A stretch of DNA of 64,000 nucleotides from an uncultured Ferrovum sp. (GTDB lineage: Bacteria; Pseudomonadota; Gammaproteobacteria; Burkholderiales; Ferrovaceae): assembly GCA_903867885.1 (NCBI GenBank), contig CAIPTD010000041.1:49576-113575 (forward strand), in the 5' to 3' direction. A program made the position numbers and the translations under genes. Positions 29,899 through 40,736 of the stretch are shown here, in pieces. Position 1 is the first letter of the stretch. Each line of letters opens with the position of its first letter. The notes under the pieces were generated by a model that worked only from the letters and a program-made list of their open reading frames with translations, was not told the origin of the DNA and ran no database searches.

Positions 29899-31140
29899 TT
29901 AAAAATTGCTCTTAAACCATCCCTTCATCCGCTCCAGCACACCTTGAAACGACCCCATCTGCAAACGCGAATTCTCTGTTTTCTGAAATTGGCTATAGCC
30001 CTCAACCAATAATCCCACCCCCGTCGAATAACGCGGATTACGCATCACTTCGGATAGCGTTCCTCGATAAGAGGGGACGCCTAAGCGAACGGGCATATGA
30101 AAAATTTCTTCTCCCAGCTCAACCATTCCCTGCATGGCGCTGGTTCCACCCGTGAGAACAATTCCTGACGATAGAAGCTCTTCAAAACCGCTGCGCCTTA
30201 ATTCGGCCTGAACCAAGGCATACAGTTCTTCAACGCGCGGCTCGATGACTTCAGCTAAGGTATGGCGCGATAACTGCCTGGAGCTGCGATCCCCTACACC
30301 GGGCACATCTACAAACTCATCCGATGCAGCGAGTTGGCGCAAGGCACAGCCGTGCGTTACTTTCAGTTCTTCTGCATCTTTGGTTGGGGTACGCAGGGCC
30401 ATTGCAATATCATTGGTGATCTGGTCCCCTGCAACGGGGATCACGGCGGTGTGCTGAATTGCGCCACTCACAAAAACTGCCAGATCTGTTGTGCCCCCTC
30501 CGATATCAACCAAACACACGCCTAGATCTTTTTCATCTTCGGTTAACACGGCCATGGCAGACGCTAAGGGTTGCAGCATCAAGTCATGGATTTCTAAACC
30601 GCAACGCCTGACGCACTTCATTATGTTTTGTGCAGCGGATACCGCACCTGTAACGATGTGCACCCGTACTTCTAGCCGCACACCACTCATTCCCAGGGGA
30701 TCTTTAACGTCCTCTTGACCGTCTACAATGTATTGCTGGGTAAGAATATGAAGAATTTGCTGATCTAGTGGAATATTCACAGCGCGCGCGGTCTCTAAAA
30801 CTCGGTCAATATCTGTTTGTCCGACTTCTTTATCCTTGATTGCCACCATTCCATGAGAGTTAAAGCTCTTGATATGGCTACCCGCAATTCCAGTAATGAC
30901 TTGACGAATTTTGCAGTCCGCCATGAGTTCTGCTTCTTCGAGTGCGCGTTGAATGGCAGAAACGGTGGATTCGATATTTACCACCACCCCTTTTTTGAGT
31001 CCTCGTGATGCATGCTGACCCATTCCTATTACTTCAAAGCCACCTTCGGGTTTAATCTCCGCAACAATGGCAATAATTTTTGAAGTACCGATATCAAGGG
31101 CAACGATCAGATTTTTATGATCGCGTGTTTTGGTATTCAT
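29899..31140 (-). CDS. ftsA: cell division protein FtsA
   Basis: Actin-like protein that tethers FtsZ to the membrane. Actin-fold nucleotide motifs VALDIGTSKIIAIVAEI and VCLVDIGGGTTDLAVF are visible, and the C-terminus ends in a short amphipathic membrane-targeting helix (LERMKGWFKSNF). 413 residues. It overlaps ftsQ by four bases; ftsZ starts 42 bp downstream. Confidence 0.97.
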   Translation of the reverse strand: MNTKTRDHKNLIVALDIGTSKIIAIVAEIKPEGGFEVIGMGQHASRGLKKGVVVNIESTVSAIQRALEEAELMADCKIRQVITGIAGSHIKSFNSHGMVAIKDKEVGQTDIDRVLETARAVNIPLDQQILHILTQQYIVDGQEDVKDPLGMSGVRLEVRVHIVTGAVSAAQNIMKCVRRCGLEIHDLMLQPLASAMAVLTEDEKDLGVCLVDIGGGTTDLAVFVSGAIQHTAVIPVAGDQITNDIAMALRTPTKDAEELKVTHGCALRQLAASDEFVDVPGVGDRSSRQLSRHTLAEVIEPRVEELYALVQAELRRSGFEELLSSGIVLTGGTSAMQGMVELGEEIFHMPVRLGVPSYRGTLSEVMRNPRYSTGVGLLVEGYSQFQKTENSRLQMGSFQGVLERMKGWFKSNF

Positions 31141-31955
31141 GATTTCAAATCCTTCGAAGCGCCAACAGGACGAAGCGCAAAACCGTGGGAGTAGCGTAAA
31201 TCTGCAGTTGCACCTGAGAGCGCAGCGTTATGAAGGAGCTGGGGATAGACTTCCAGGAACCGCGTCAATCGGCCGTGAATGTCATCCTTTCCTAATTCCA
31301 GCTCTAACCCGTTATCAGCTATCAAATGCCAGGATCCTCGCTCAGTAAGCTCAAGATCCGTGATGGATAAAGATACCTGTTTGAGTTGTTTGTAAAAGTG
31401 CTGAAACTCATTGTGCATTAAGGACTCGCTTCCTTTTGGCCCCTCAAAATAAGGAAGTACGCCAGAATATTCAGCAGTAAAGCGTTCGCCATTGGTATTG
31501 ATAAGTTCACTGTCTCCCCATCGTGCTTGGGCATGATGTTCTTCAACCCCCACTTCAAGCTGATCGGGCCAAATACGACGCAAGGTCACACTTCTTACCC
31601 ATGGAACGGTTCGTAACTCACTACTCGCTGTGGCCATATCCAGACTAAAGAAAGAGCCTTTCAAGGCGAGTACACGCTTACGAACTAAATCTCTGTCTAC
31701 CTGATCAAGATCACCCGTGACACGTACTTGATGAATTTCAAACATGGGCCTAGATGCGATCCAAATGATTGCTTGACGGATTCCAAAAGCACTTGTGAGA
31801 CCCAGCATTAAAAGTCCAACCATCATCCAGTGAGTGCGATTGATGCCAGGCAAACGAATACGAGCTGCGTCTGTTTTTCTTGGCCCGCCCATCGACCGTG
31901 ACACTTTTGATCGCACACGTATGTCTTGCATGGTGGAAGGTTGAGCGCGCTTCAT
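31137..31955 (-). CDS. ftsQ: cell division protein FtsQ
   Basis: Bitopic divisome protein of 272 residues. A basic cytoplasmic N-terminus and a single membrane helix near residues 46-68 are followed by a POTRA domain (FEIHQVRVTGDLDQVDRDLV, VPWVRSVTLRRIWPDQLEVG) and the FtsQ beta domain. It overlaps murB upstream and ftsA downstream by four bases each, so no ddl gene separates murB from ftsQ here. Confidence 0.95.
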   Translation of the reverse strand: MKRAQPSTMQDIRVRSKVSRSMGGPRKTDAARIRLPGINRTHWMMVGLLMLGLTSAFGIRQAIIWIASRPMFEIHQVRVTGDLDQVDRDLVRKRVLALKGSFFSLDMATASSELRTVPWVRSVTLRRIWPDQLEVGVEEHHAQARWGDSELINTNGERFTAEYSGVLPYFEGPKGSESLMHNEFQHFYKQLKQVSLSITDLELTERGSWHLIADNGLELELGKDDIHGRLTRFLEVYPQLLHNAALSGATADLRYSHGFALRPVGASKDLKS

Positions 31956-32935
31956 TGCAATGCTTCACCAATAATTTGAACTTCACGTTGCAGCATGATT
32001 CCCGTTTCTTCGCGGACTCGATGTTCGATCAGCTTTAATAAGTTTTCGATATCGCTGGCAGTGGCATCACCCAAATTCACAATAAAATTGGCATGACGCG
32101 GTGAGACCTGTGCTTGGCCAATGGTGAACCCTTTTAAACCACAGAACTCAATGAGTCGCGCAGCAAAATCACCTTGCGGATTACGAAATACGGATCCCGC
32201 ATTGGGTTGCTGTAAGGGTTGACTTGCGATGCGGCGCTTCAGCAATTCTTTGATCTTTTCGGATGACTGTATGCCATCCCCTTTTTCGAATAAGAAACGC
32301 GCAGAGACAAACCATTCTTTTAAGGGTGTGAGTGGATTGCCATGGCTAGCGGCTTTTTCGACAACGTGTCGATAGGAAATTTCATACTCTTGTGGGCTTC
32401 GAACATGTAACTGGCCTGAGCGATCTATCGTTGTCACATCGAATACGTGCGTCCAGGTTTCAGCCCCATAGCAACCGGCATTCATCGCAAGAGCGCCCCC
32501 TACCGTTCCGGGAATACCCGCTAAAAACTCTGCGCCTTCAAAGTCATGTCTAGCAGCAAAACGGGCTACTTTGGGTGCGGCAACGCCTGCTTCAGCACTG
32601 ACCAACTCTCGTTCAGGCGTTGATTGAACTTCTATGCCTGATAAGGCGCTATGGGTGAGTACGACGGTTCCTGTAAACCCCCCATCGCGTACTAATAAAT
32701 TACTTCCCAGGCCGATGATATAAAGCGGTTCATGTTCATTTTGCTGCGAAAGGAAGTATTGCAAGTCGGCAAGATCAGCAGGGATGTAAAAGCGACTCAT
32801 GTTGCCCCCCGCTTTCCAACTACAATGCCGTCGCATACTTTCGTTCTGTCTAAGTTCGCCGCGCAGTGTGTGCGAGACCAATAGGGCGCCTCCACCACTT
32901 CGGGTATCTTCCATAGCACGGTAGGCACTAAGCAT
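31952..32935 (-). CDS. murB: UDP-N-acetylenolpyruvoylglucosamine reductase
   Basis: FAD enzyme that makes UDP-MurNAc. Motifs: [39 protein letters not shown], and [19 protein letters not shown] carrying the proton-donor Ser. I chose the ATG at 32935 because GGGAGGG lies five bases ahead of it; this gives 327 residues and an eight-base overlap with murC. A longer frame to 32983 is less likely. The first 30 or so residues before the conserved core are unusual for the family. Confidence 0.96.
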   Translation of the reverse strand: MLSAYRAMEDTRSGGGALLVSHTLRGELRQNESMRRHCSWKAGGNMSRFYIPADLADLQYFLSQQNEHEPLYIIGLGSNLLVRDGGFTGTVVLTHSALSGIEVQSTPERELVSAEAGVAAPKVARFAARHDFEGAEFLAGIPGTVGGALAMNAGCYGAETWTHVFDVTTIDRSGQLHVRSPQEYEISYRHVVEKAASHGNPLTPLKEWFVSARFLFEKGDGIQSSEKIKELLKRRIASQPLQQPNAGSVFRNPQGDFAARLIEFCGLKGFTIGQAQVSPRHANFIVNLGDATASDIENLLKLIEHRVREETGIMLQREVQIIGEALQ

Positions 32936-34358
32936 GCTGCCCTCCCGCGAGTTGTTGAGCGCGTTCACTGAGTTTAGGCGCAACCTGAGCTACGCTGCCT
33001 GCCCCCATGGTGATCACAACATCTCCATCCTGTAAGCCGGATAATATGGCTTCAGGCAACTCCAACGGTCCGTTCACAAAAACGGGTTCTATTCTCCCGA
33101 TCATGCGTATTGCGCGCGCTAATGCACGTCCATCTGCGGCAACTATCGGGGCCTCTCCTGCTGGATAGACATCTGCTAAATACAAGGCATCCACACTAGA
33201 GAGAACCTGAACGAAATCTTCAAATAAATCTCTCGTGCGAGTATAGCGATGGGGCTGAAAAGCGAGCACCACACGTCGTCCGGGAAATGCACCTCTTGCA
33301 GCGGCCAGCGTAGCCGCCATTTCAACCGGATGGTGCCCGTAGTCATCCACCAATGTGAACGTCCCTCCCGAAGCCAAGCGTAATTCACCAAAACGCTGGA
33401 ATCGGCGACCTACACCATGAAACTCCTTAAGCGCCTTAACCATTGCAGGATAAGGGGCACCCACCTCGGTGGCCACAGTAATCGCCGCCAAGGCATTGAG
33501 AACGTTGTGAATACCGGGAAGGTTGAGCTCGATTTGAAGATAACGTGCATCAGGTCGTTGTCGCGATGGCCGGATCTCTACTCCAAACCGCATTTTTCCA
33601 TTCTGCGCTTCAATATTCACTGCTCTTACTTCTGCATCTGGGTGCTGGCCGTAGGTCACTATGGGCTTGGTGATACGCGGCAGAATCGATTGGACATTAG
33701 GGTCATCAAGGCACACCACAGCTGTGCCATAAAAGGGAAGATGTTCGATGAAGTCAACAAAAGCAGATTTCAATTTTTCGAAATCCTGACCATAAGTTTC
33801 CATGTGGTCCAGGTCGATATTCGTAACCACTGCCATCACAGGCTGAAGATATAAAAAGGAGGCATCGGACTCATCGGCTTCAGCCACAATGAACTCACCT
33901 TTTCCTAGAGCAGCATGGGTCCCTGCACTATTGAGTCTTCCTCCAATCACATAGGTAGGGTCTAATCCAGCCTCTGCCAAAATACTGGCGGTTAAGCTGG
34001 TAGTTGTTGTTTTGCCGTGGGTTCCTGCAACAGCGATGCCTTGTTTTAATCGCATCAGTTCTGCCAACATCATCGCGCGGGGAACCACTGGTATACGTAA
34101 GTCTCGTGCGGCCTTTACTTCAGGATTGTCTTTTGAAACGGCGGTCGAAACGACCACCACATCGGCCTGACTGACATGCGTGGCATCATGTCCCTGACGA
34201 ATCACGGCACCCAGACCCTGTAGTCGAGCAGTGGCCGAATTGACGCCTAAGTCTGATCCTGAAACTTCAAACCCAAGATTAAGAAGCACTTCAGCGATGC
34301 CACTCATACCGGCACCCCCGATTCCCACAAAATGGATATGGCTCACTTTATATCGCAT
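32928..34358 (-). CDS. murC: UDP-N-acetylmuramate--L-alanine ligase
   Basis: ATP-dependent Mur ligase adding L-Ala. The N-terminal [17 protein letters not shown] and P-loop GTHGKTTTT, then [12 protein letters not shown] and the C-terminal DDYGHHPVE are typical of MurC. 476 residues. Its ATG overlaps the murG stop as TAATG, and its end overlaps murB. Confidence 0.98.
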   Translation of the reverse strand: MRYKVSHIHFVGIGGAGMSGIAEVLLNLGFEVSGSDLGVNSATARLQGLGAVIRQGHDATHVSQADVVVVSTAVSKDNPEVKAARDLRIPVVPRAMMLAELMRLKQGIAVAGTHGKTTTTSLTASILAEAGLDPTYVIGGRLNSAGTHAALGKGEFIVAEADESDASFLYLQPVMAVVTNIDLDHMETYGQDFEKLKSAFVDFIEHLPFYGTAVVCLDDPNVQSILPRITKPIVTYGQHPDAEVRAVNIEAQNGKMRFGVEIRPSRQRPDARYLQIELNLPGIHNVLNALAAITVATEVGAPYPAMVKALKEFHGVGRRFQRFGELRLASGGTFTLVDDYGHHPVEMAATLAAARGAFPGRRVVLAFQPHRYTRTRDLFEDFVQVLSSVDALYLADVYPAGEAPIVAADGRALARAIRMIGRIEPVFVNGPLELPEAILSGLQDGDVVITMGAGSVAQVAPKLSERAQQLAGGQHA

Positions 34359-35518
34359 TAGCCATTTCCTCCTTGGTCGAGGGCGGCTAGGGTTCGCAGC
34401 TGTTGTGCAAGAACAACTTGGGTCACTTCCTCGGTGGCATTAGAACGACCTAGCGCACGGGCGGCTTCTGCCATCAATAACAATCTTGGTCGATCTAGGT
34501 TTTGAATTAAAGCTGCAAGGTCATTTGCATTGAATTTATTTTGAGCGATGACAATTCCTGCACCGGCGACACTTAAAAATTGCGCATTACAGGTTTGATG
34601 ATCATCTACCGCAGCTGGAAAAGGGACCAGAATGCTTCCAATACCGACCGCAGCCAACTCTGAAACTGTGAGCGCTCCTGCTCGACAAATCACAAGATCT
34701 GATTCTGATAGTGCTTGAGACATATCATCAATAAAAGGAACTAAATCGACCTGTATTCCTGAACTACGGTAAGCCTCATGCATCTCCGGGAGTAATTTCG
34801 ACCCCGCTTGATGAAGAACAGCCGGACGGTTTGCAGCGGGAATCAGCGCCAGTGCCTGAGGAACAATCGTATTGAGTGCGCGCGCACCTTGACTGCCCCC
34901 TACTACTAAAATTTTAAGCGGGCCTTCACGAAGAGCAAATCGTTTAGCAGGCAATGCGCAATGCATGATTTCTTTCCGGATAGGATTTCCGGTCCAGGTT
35001 GAGTGCCTTGGAATAGGAAGAATACGTGCAAGTAAATTGCCCCCTCGTTTTACAAATGCATCCGGGAAACCCGTCAGCACTTCCCTTGCAAACATCGACA
35101 GCACGCGGTTAGTGAGTCCTGCAATTGAATTCTGTTCATGGATCACTAACGGGGTACGCAAAATTGCGGCTGCAAGCCCGCCGGGAAAGGCAACAAATCC
35201 TCCAAACCCAACAACCACATCGGGTCTTTGCTCCCTGACGACTTTCATAGCCTGATACATTGCTGCAATTAATCGCGGCAATCCAAGCAACAGGCCTGCA
35301 TACCCTTTCCCTCGCAAACCCGATACGCTCAAATACTGCATTGCGATCTGATGGGGCGGAACCAATCGACTCTCTAGGCCTGATGCGGTTCCTAACCACG
35401 ACACTTCCCATCCCTTGCTTCGCAAGGAATCCGCCACAGCCAAAGCGGGGAAAATATGCCCACCCGTTCCCCCTGCCATGATCAGCGCTTTCGGAGCCAA
35501 TCTCATTTGCGCATTCAT
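34358..35518 (-). CDS. murG: UDP-GlcNAc:lipid I N-acetylglucosaminyltransferase
   Basis: Peripheral membrane GT-B glycosyltransferase that makes lipid II. Visible motifs: [48 protein letters not shown] and the donor-site [17 protein letters not shown]. 386 residues from the ATG at 35518, which overlaps the ftsW stop by four bases; a second in-frame ATG lies four codons further in. Confidence 0.97.
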   Translation of the reverse strand: MNAQMRLAPKALIMAGGTGGHIFPALAVADSLRSKGWEVSWLGTASGLESRLVPPHQIAMQYLSVSGLRGKGYAGLLLGLPRLIAAMYQAMKVVREQRPDVVVGFGGFVAFPGGLAAAILRTPLVIHEQNSIAGLTNRVLSMFAREVLTGFPDAFVKRGGNLLARILPIPRHSTWTGNPIRKEIMHCALPAKRFALREGPLKILVVGGSQGARALNTIVPQALALIPAANRPAVLHQAGSKLLPEMHEAYRSSGIQVDLVPFIDDMSQALSESDLVICRAGALTVSELAAVGIGSILVPFPAAVDDHQTCNAQFLSVAGAGIVIAQNKFNANDLAALIQNLDRPRLLLMAEAARALGRSNATEEVTQVVLAQQLRTLAALDQGGNG

Positions 35519-36678
35519 CGCTTACGACTCCCACTGAGTTGACGCGATTCATAATCAATACGCGCAACAATCGCAAGCGCTACACAATTGGTGAGGATGC
35601 CACTTCCTCCATAGCTCAACAGAGGCAGGGTAAGTCCTTTAGTCGGGAGCAAACCCATGTTCACGCCCATATTCACGAAGGATTGCACCGCAAACCAAAC
35701 ACCAATACCTTGAGCTGTGAGTGCTGCAAAATACCGCTCCGTTGCAGCCGCCCGCTGTCCAATTTGAAACACGCGCCACACCACATAGGTGAATAACGCA
35801 ATGGTGATGCAAACCCCAACCAACCCCAGTTCCTCAGCGATTACCGCAAGCAGAAAATCGGTATGTGCTTCTGGTAGGTACAACTGTTTTTCAACACTAG
35901 CACCTAGCCCCACTCCTACCCACTGCCCCCGACCAAATGCAATGAGGGCATGAGTAAGTTGATATCCTTTACCAAACGGATCCTTCCAGGGATCAAGAAA
36001 CCAAATCACACGCTGCATGCGATAGGGTGACAGCACCACCAACAATGCAAAACCAATCGCCAGAACAACAACTAGGACTGCGAATAAACGCCAGTTCAAT
36101 CCCCCCATAAATAGAATTGCCATGGTGATCACTGTAATCACTGCAAATGCACCATAGTCAGGTTCTCTGAGTAGTAAAGCCCCTACAAAGAACATAGCAA
36201 TTGCCATGGGCATAAAACCGCGTTTAAGGCTGTGCATCAGTGCTGCCTTCCGCACTGTGTAATCTGCAGCATACAAGGTAGCCGCGAGCTTCATAAATTC
36301 TGAGGGCTGGAATGAAAATCCAAACAATGAAATCCATCTTCGGCTTCCATTGACATCGCGTCCTATTCCCGGGATGAGCACAACAATTAAACACGCAAGA
36401 CAGGCAAGGAAAAGTGGTAAAGCCAAACGTTGCCAGGTTTGCTCAGGAATTCGAAATGCAACATAAGCGGCGGAAAGCGCAATCGCCAGATAGATGGCTT
36501 GATGCTGAAAATAAAAGTAACTTCGGTAGCCTGTATGTTTATCGGCTTCTGCCGCCACAATAGAGGCTGAGTAAACCATGACTAAACCTAAGGCCAACAG
36601 CGACAAAATCGCCCATAGCAGACCACTGTCGATAGGTTCATGCTGGTCGCGCCAGCTGCGGTCTAATAGCAAGTTCAT
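35515..36678 (-). CDS. ftsW: lipid II polymerase FtsW
   Basis: SEDS-family septal glycosyltransferase with about ten membrane segments; 387 residues. The SEDS signatures are visible: [43 protein letters not shown] and [18 protein letters not shown]. The start at 36678 overlaps the mraY stop by exactly four bases (ATGA). In most betaproteobacteria murD lies at this junction; here it does not. Confidence 0.96.
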   Translation of the reverse strand: MNLLLDRSWRDQHEPIDSGLLWAILSLLALGLVMVYSASIVAAEADKHTGYRSYFYFQHQAIYLAIALSAAYVAFRIPEQTWQRLALPLFLACLACLIVVLIPGIGRDVNGSRRWISLFGFSFQPSEFMKLAATLYAADYTVRKAALMHSLKRGFMPMAIAMFFVGALLLREPDYGAFAVITVITMAILFMGGLNWRLFAVLVVVLAIGFALLVVLSPYRMQRVIWFLDPWKDPFGKGYQLTHALIAFGRGQWVGVGLGASVEKQLYLPEAHTDFLLAVIAEELGLVGVCITIALFTYVVWRVFQIGQRAAATERYFAALTAQGIGVWFAVQSFVNMGVNMGLLPTKGLTLPLLSYGGSGILTNCVALAIVARIDYESRQLSGSRKR

Positions 36679-37760
36679 CTGAGCTTCAAGGTGGATAAGC
36701 CCACCAGAATCAACATCATCGTGATGATCCAGAACCGCACGACCACCTGCGTTTCTTTCCAACCTTTCAGTTCAAAGTGATGGTGTAACGGTGCCATCCT
36801 AAAAACGCGTCGACCTGTTAGTTTGAAAGAAGCAACCTGCACAATGACGGAAAGCGTTTCGACCACGAATACGCCACCCATAATAAAGAGCACAATTTCT
36901 TGGCGAATAATGACCGCCACCATGCCCAAGGCTGCCCCTAAGGCCAAAGCACCCACATCGCCCATAAACACTTCTGCTGGGTAGGCATTGAACCAAAGAA
37001 AGCCCAGACCAGCGCCCGACATCGCCGCACAAAACACGACTAATTCTCCGGCCCCTGGAATATAGGGAAGACCTAAATAACCGGAAAACACATGGTTTCC
37101 TGCTACGTAAGCAAATACTGACAAGGCAGCAGAAATTAAAACCGTAGGCAGGATCGCCAGGCCATCCAGGCCATCAGTGAGATTGACCGCATTGCTTGAT
37201 CCCACCACAACGAAGTAACTCAGTATGACAAATCCCACTCCACCGAGCGGAATAGCAACTGTTTTGAAAAATGGAACAATCAGATCTGTTTGTTCGGGCT
37301 GTGCAGCGGTGTTCACGATGTACATTGCAAAACCCAAGGCAAGAATAGATTGGCCAAGGTACTTATAGCGGGCTGACAAACCTTTAGGATTGCGATGCAC
37401 GACTTTACGGTAATCATCTATCCATCCAATGACTCCAAAACCAAGCGTAGCCAGCATGACTGCCCAAATGTATCGACTGGTCAGATCGCCCCACAAAAAG
37501 GTAGTCAGCACAATCGAAACCAAAATCAGCGCCCCACCCATCGTGGGCGTTCCCGCTTTCACTAAGTGTGTTTGTGGTCCATCATTTCGCACTGACTGAC
37601 CAATCTTATAAGCCGTGAGCTTACGAATCATGGATGGGCCAACCAAAAACGAAATCATCAAGGCCGTAAGCGTAGCAAGCATCGCCCTTAGGGTAATGTA
37701 TTCGAACACATGAAAAGTTCGAACGCTGAAAGCAAGGTAGTGTGTTAGCAGAAGCAGCAT
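36675..37760 (-). CDS. mraY: phospho-MurNAc-pentapeptide transferase
   Basis: Integral membrane enzyme that makes lipid I on undecaprenyl phosphate. Characteristic motifs: [48 protein letters not shown] and [15 protein letters not shown]. 361 residues. It starts 28 bp after murF and directly overlaps ftsW. Confidence 0.98.
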   Translation of the reverse strand: MLLLLTHYLAFSVRTFHVFEYITLRAMLATLTALMISFLVGPSMIRKLTAYKIGQSVRNDGPQTHLVKAGTPTMGGALILVSIVLTTFLWGDLTSRYIWAVMLATLGFGVIGWIDDYRKVVHRNPKGLSARYKYLGQSILALGFAMYIVNTAAQPEQTDLIVPFFKTVAIPLGGVGFVILSYFVVVGSSNAVNLTDGLDGLAILPTVLISAALSVFAYVAGNHVFSGYLGLPYIPGAGELVVFCAAMSGAGLGFLWFNAYPAEVFMGDVGALALGAALGMVAVIIRQEIVLFIMGGVFVVETLSVIVQVASFKLTGRRVFRMAPLHHHFELKGWKETQVVVRFWIITMMLILVGLSTLKLR

Positions 37761-37788
37761 GTGTTTTCCCCTTGAGGCTTCAGATTGT

Positions 37789-39219
37789 TCATGCTGCTAA
37801 GCCCTCTACAATTCTTTCCATACGCATAAAACGTGAACCCTTTACTAATACCGTGACCTCTTTTGATAAGAGCGGCGCTATCCATGCGCACAATTCCTTG
37901 GGGTCTTGTGTTGCAAGTGCTGCAGACCCGAACGCTTGGGTGGCTTCAAATACTGCGCTTCCTAATCCAAAGAGGTAGTCAATCCCCGCTGTGCGACATG
38001 CTCTGCCTAATTCAGCATGAAGTTCCGTAGTTTGGTCACCCAGTTCACCTAGGTCGCCAAGTACTAAAATACGAATGCCTGCCTGAGAAGACAGCACCGA
38101 GATCGCTGCCAAAACTGAATCTGGGTTGGCGTTATAGGTGTCATCGATGAGGCGTGCGCCTTTTTGCCCTTGCACCATTCTTAAGCGTCCTTTGACGCCA
38201 GCGAATCCCTCCAATGACTTGCACGCAATAGCAGGATCAACACCAATAGCTAGGGTCGCCGCAATAGCGGCCAAGGCATTGCTTGCACTATGTTTTCCTG
38301 GCAAAGGTAAATGGCAAGCAAAGACACGATTTCCCACACGAATAACAAGTTGCTGGGCAGGGTGTTGGGCTTCATTCACGGCCACACTGGTCTCAATAGG
38401 CCCCACATCTGCAGCCTGATCTGAAGCAAATGAGATCAAACGATGCGTTCCTATATGCTGTTTGCATATTTCTGCACTGGGATCGTCAGCATTGATGACT
38501 GCAACACCGTCTTCCCCTAGACCGCTAAAGATTTCTGCTTTCGCATGCGCAACATCATCTAAAGTTCCTAAAAATCCGACGTGCGCGCGCTGTACATTAT
38601 TGACCAGCGCCACATTGGGTTTGGCTATTTCAGAGAGTATTGTCAACTCGCCAGCGTGATTCATTCCCATTTCAACCACTGCATAACGATGCGTAGGCCG
38701 CAATCTGAGCAAGGTTAAAGGAAGACCAAGATGATTATTAAAATTACCCCTTGTGGCGAGAACTGCTTGCGTCTGATCCAAACCTTCATGTTGCGCGTGG
38801 GCAGCCAAAATCGTAGCGATCATTTCTTTGACTGTGGTCTTACCATTACTGCCGGTGACGCCGATCACCAAGGTCGATAGCTGAGCGCGCCACCACTGTG
38901 CAATAGTGCCTAATGCCTCAGTGCACGATGCAACTTGAAGTATGTGCGATGGATCAACGGATACATCATGTTCTACTAATGCAGCCAAGGCTCCGGCTTG
39001 CAATACCTGAGCAACAAAGTCATGGCCATCTGCGCGTTCGCCCTTCAGAGCAACAAATAAATCGCCTGGACGAATATCTCTGGAGTCCGTGCTGACCCTG
39101 TGAAATATAATTTTGTTCGCATCATGACATGGAAGGGGCAATGCCAATGCATGGCACACCTGAGCTAGGCTGACATTCCATGATTGCCCGGTTTCTTCAG
39201 AGATCGCAGTTTCACTCAT
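37789..39219 (-). CDS. murF: UDP-MurNAc-tripeptide--D-Ala-D-Ala ligase
   Basis: Mur ligase that adds D-Ala-D-Ala. N-terminal [22 protein letters not shown]-loop [21 protein letters not shown] and the C-terminal [10 protein letters not shown] are typical. 476 residues. It overlaps murE by four bases. Its substrate D-Ala-D-Ala must come from a ddl gene outside this window. Confidence 0.97.
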   Translation of the reverse strand: MSETAISEETGQSWNVSLAQVCHALALPLPCHDANKIIFHRVSTDSRDIRPGDLFVALKGERADGHDFVAQVLQAGALAALVEHDVSVDPSHILQVASCTEALGTIAQWWRAQLSTLVIGVTGSNGKTTVKEMIATILAAHAQHEGLDQTQAVLATRGNFNNHLGLPLTLLRLRPTHRYAVVEMGMNHAGELTILSEIAKPNVALVNNVQRAHVGFLGTLDDVAHAKAEIFSGLGEDGVAVINADDPSAEICKQHIGTHRLISFASDQAADVGPIETSVAVNEAQHPAQQLVIRVGNRVFACHLPLPGKHSASNALAAIAATLAIGVDPAIACKSLEGFAGVKGRLRMVQGQKGARLIDDTYNANPDSVLAAISVLSSQAGIRILVLGDLGELGDQTTELHAELGRACRTAGIDYLFGLGSAVFEATQAFGSAALATQDPKELCAWIAPLLSKEVTVLVKGSRFMRMERIVEGLAA

Positions 39220-40736
39220 TCTCGCCCCCTTTCTATCTCAACTTCAGGGCGTTCAGTCATTAAACTACGAACTACTTCAGCATCAGAAAAGGGAAATTTT
39301 TTTCCCCATACTTCTTGATATTGTTCATGGCCTTTACCTGCAATCAGGACCACATCTCCTGGTTGCGCAATCAGTAAGGCCTGAGTGATTGCAAGCTTTC
39401 TATCAAGCATCTGCCCATAGGGATGAAACAGCATGCCTTTTGTGATGTCATCAAGAATCAGAATCGCATCTTCGCGACGCGGATTATCACTTGTTAAAAT
39501 AACGACATCCGCCTTCTCTTCCGCAATGGCTCCCATCTTGGGTCGCTTGGTTTGGTCACGTTCTCCACCACAACCAAATACGCACAACAAGCGGTTCTCT
39601 TTCGGTAAACCAATACGTAAGGTTTCTAGTACGCGCTCCAGGGCATCAGGTGTATGCGCAAAGTCGACAACCGCTCTGACACCTTTAGCATTCTGAAAGC
39701 ATTCCATTCGACCAGGAGGCGCTTTGATATCAGCAAGCAGGCTTGGTAACTGATTGGGGTCAATCCCCAGTTCCATCAAAACAGCAGATACCGCTAAAAG
39801 ATTTGAGACATTAAATAGTCCGAGTAAAGTCGAACTGATTGAAATGACATTCCCATCAGGAAGCTTCAGATCAAACTTACAACCTTCTTGATTCACTTTT
39901 AGGTAAGTGCAATATAATTCTGGTCCGTCTGTGGTTGGGCTTTGCTTGGTTGAATACCCCAAAACAGGGATACCTTCGCTAGCCAATTTTTTATAGAGTT
40001 CCAGACCGAACGCATCATCAATATTGATAATGGCCTTGCGTAATTCAGCAGAGCGGAACAGCAATGCCTTGGCTTCTCCATAGGCTTCAATCGTGCCATG
40101 GTAATCCAAATGATCATGCGTAAGATTCGTAAATACGGCCACATCAAAATGCACTCCATCAACACGACCCTGTGAGAGACCATGCGATGAGACTTCTAAT
40201 GCCACTGCCTTTGCCCCTGACTTTTTCAGATTGATCAAATTCATCTGTAAAGCAATTGGACTAGGTGTGGTATACCCTGTTGATTCGAGTGCATTCAGCA
40301 TCCCCGAACCCAATGTGCCAATCAAACCACAAGGAATATTTGCCGCACTCAGTGCTTGAGCAATCCAGTGTGTACAGGATGTTTTTCCATTCGTACCGGT
40401 GACACCAATGGTTTTTAATTCCCAACTAGGGTCACCATAGAAAAAAGAAGCGATTCGACTGATGTCCCATCTTAGATCTGGAATTGGCATATGCGGCACA
40501 TTCCAGTCTGGATCTGCGGGGTAACCTTCTGGATCCCAAAGAATCGCTGCGGCCCCTCTTTCAATGGCATCATGAATCCATTCCCTGCCATCACCGCTTT
40601 CACCGGGGTATGCTGCAAAGATCACTCCAGGCTTTACTTCACGACTATCCGAAGTGATACCCTCGGCTACACTAATCAAAGGGAGGAGTTTTTCGAAGGG
40701 AAAGTCTGGGCCGGTTAATGGCGGTCGCATACTCAT
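39216..40736 (-). CDS. murE: UDP-MurNAc-Ala-Glu--meso-DAP ligase
   Basis: Mur ligase that adds the third stem residue. P-loop GTNGKT at residues 114-119, carbamylated-Lys region YGEAKALLF, and DNPR at residues 417-420, the motif that marks meso-diaminopimelate as substrate, consistent with dapC/D/E in the window. 506 residues. The ATG overlaps the ftsI stop as TAATG. Confidence 0.97.
   Translation of the reverse strand: MSMRPPLTGPDFPFEKLLPLISVAEGITSDSREVKPGVIFAAYPGESGDGREWIHDAIERGAAAILWDPEGYPADPDWNVPHMPIPDLRWDISRIASFFYGDPSWELKTIGVTGTNGKTSCTHWIAQALSAANIPCGLIGTLGSGMLNALESTGYTTPSPIALQMNLINLKKSGAKAVALEVSSHGLSQGRVDGVHFDVAVFTNLTHDHLDYHGTIEAYGEAKALLFRSAELRKAIINIDDAFGLELYKKLASEGIPVLGYSTKQSPTTDGPELYCTYLKVNQEGCKFDLKLPDGNVISISSTLLGLFNVSNLLAVSAVLMELGIDPNQLPSLLADIKAPPGRMECFQNAKGVRAVVDFAHTPDALERVLETLRIGLPKENRLLCVFGCGGERDQTKRPKMGAIAEEKADVVILTSDNPRREDAILILDDITKGMLFHPYGQMLDRKLAITQALLIAQPGDVVLIAGKGHEQYQEVWGKKFPFSDAEVVRSLMTERPEVEIERGRE

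Noticed and set aside
36679..36762. N-terminal extension of the ftsW frame to 36762 as a possible murD remnant
   Set aside because: The 28 residues are an out-of-frame reading of the mraY 3' end and show no Mur ligase motif.
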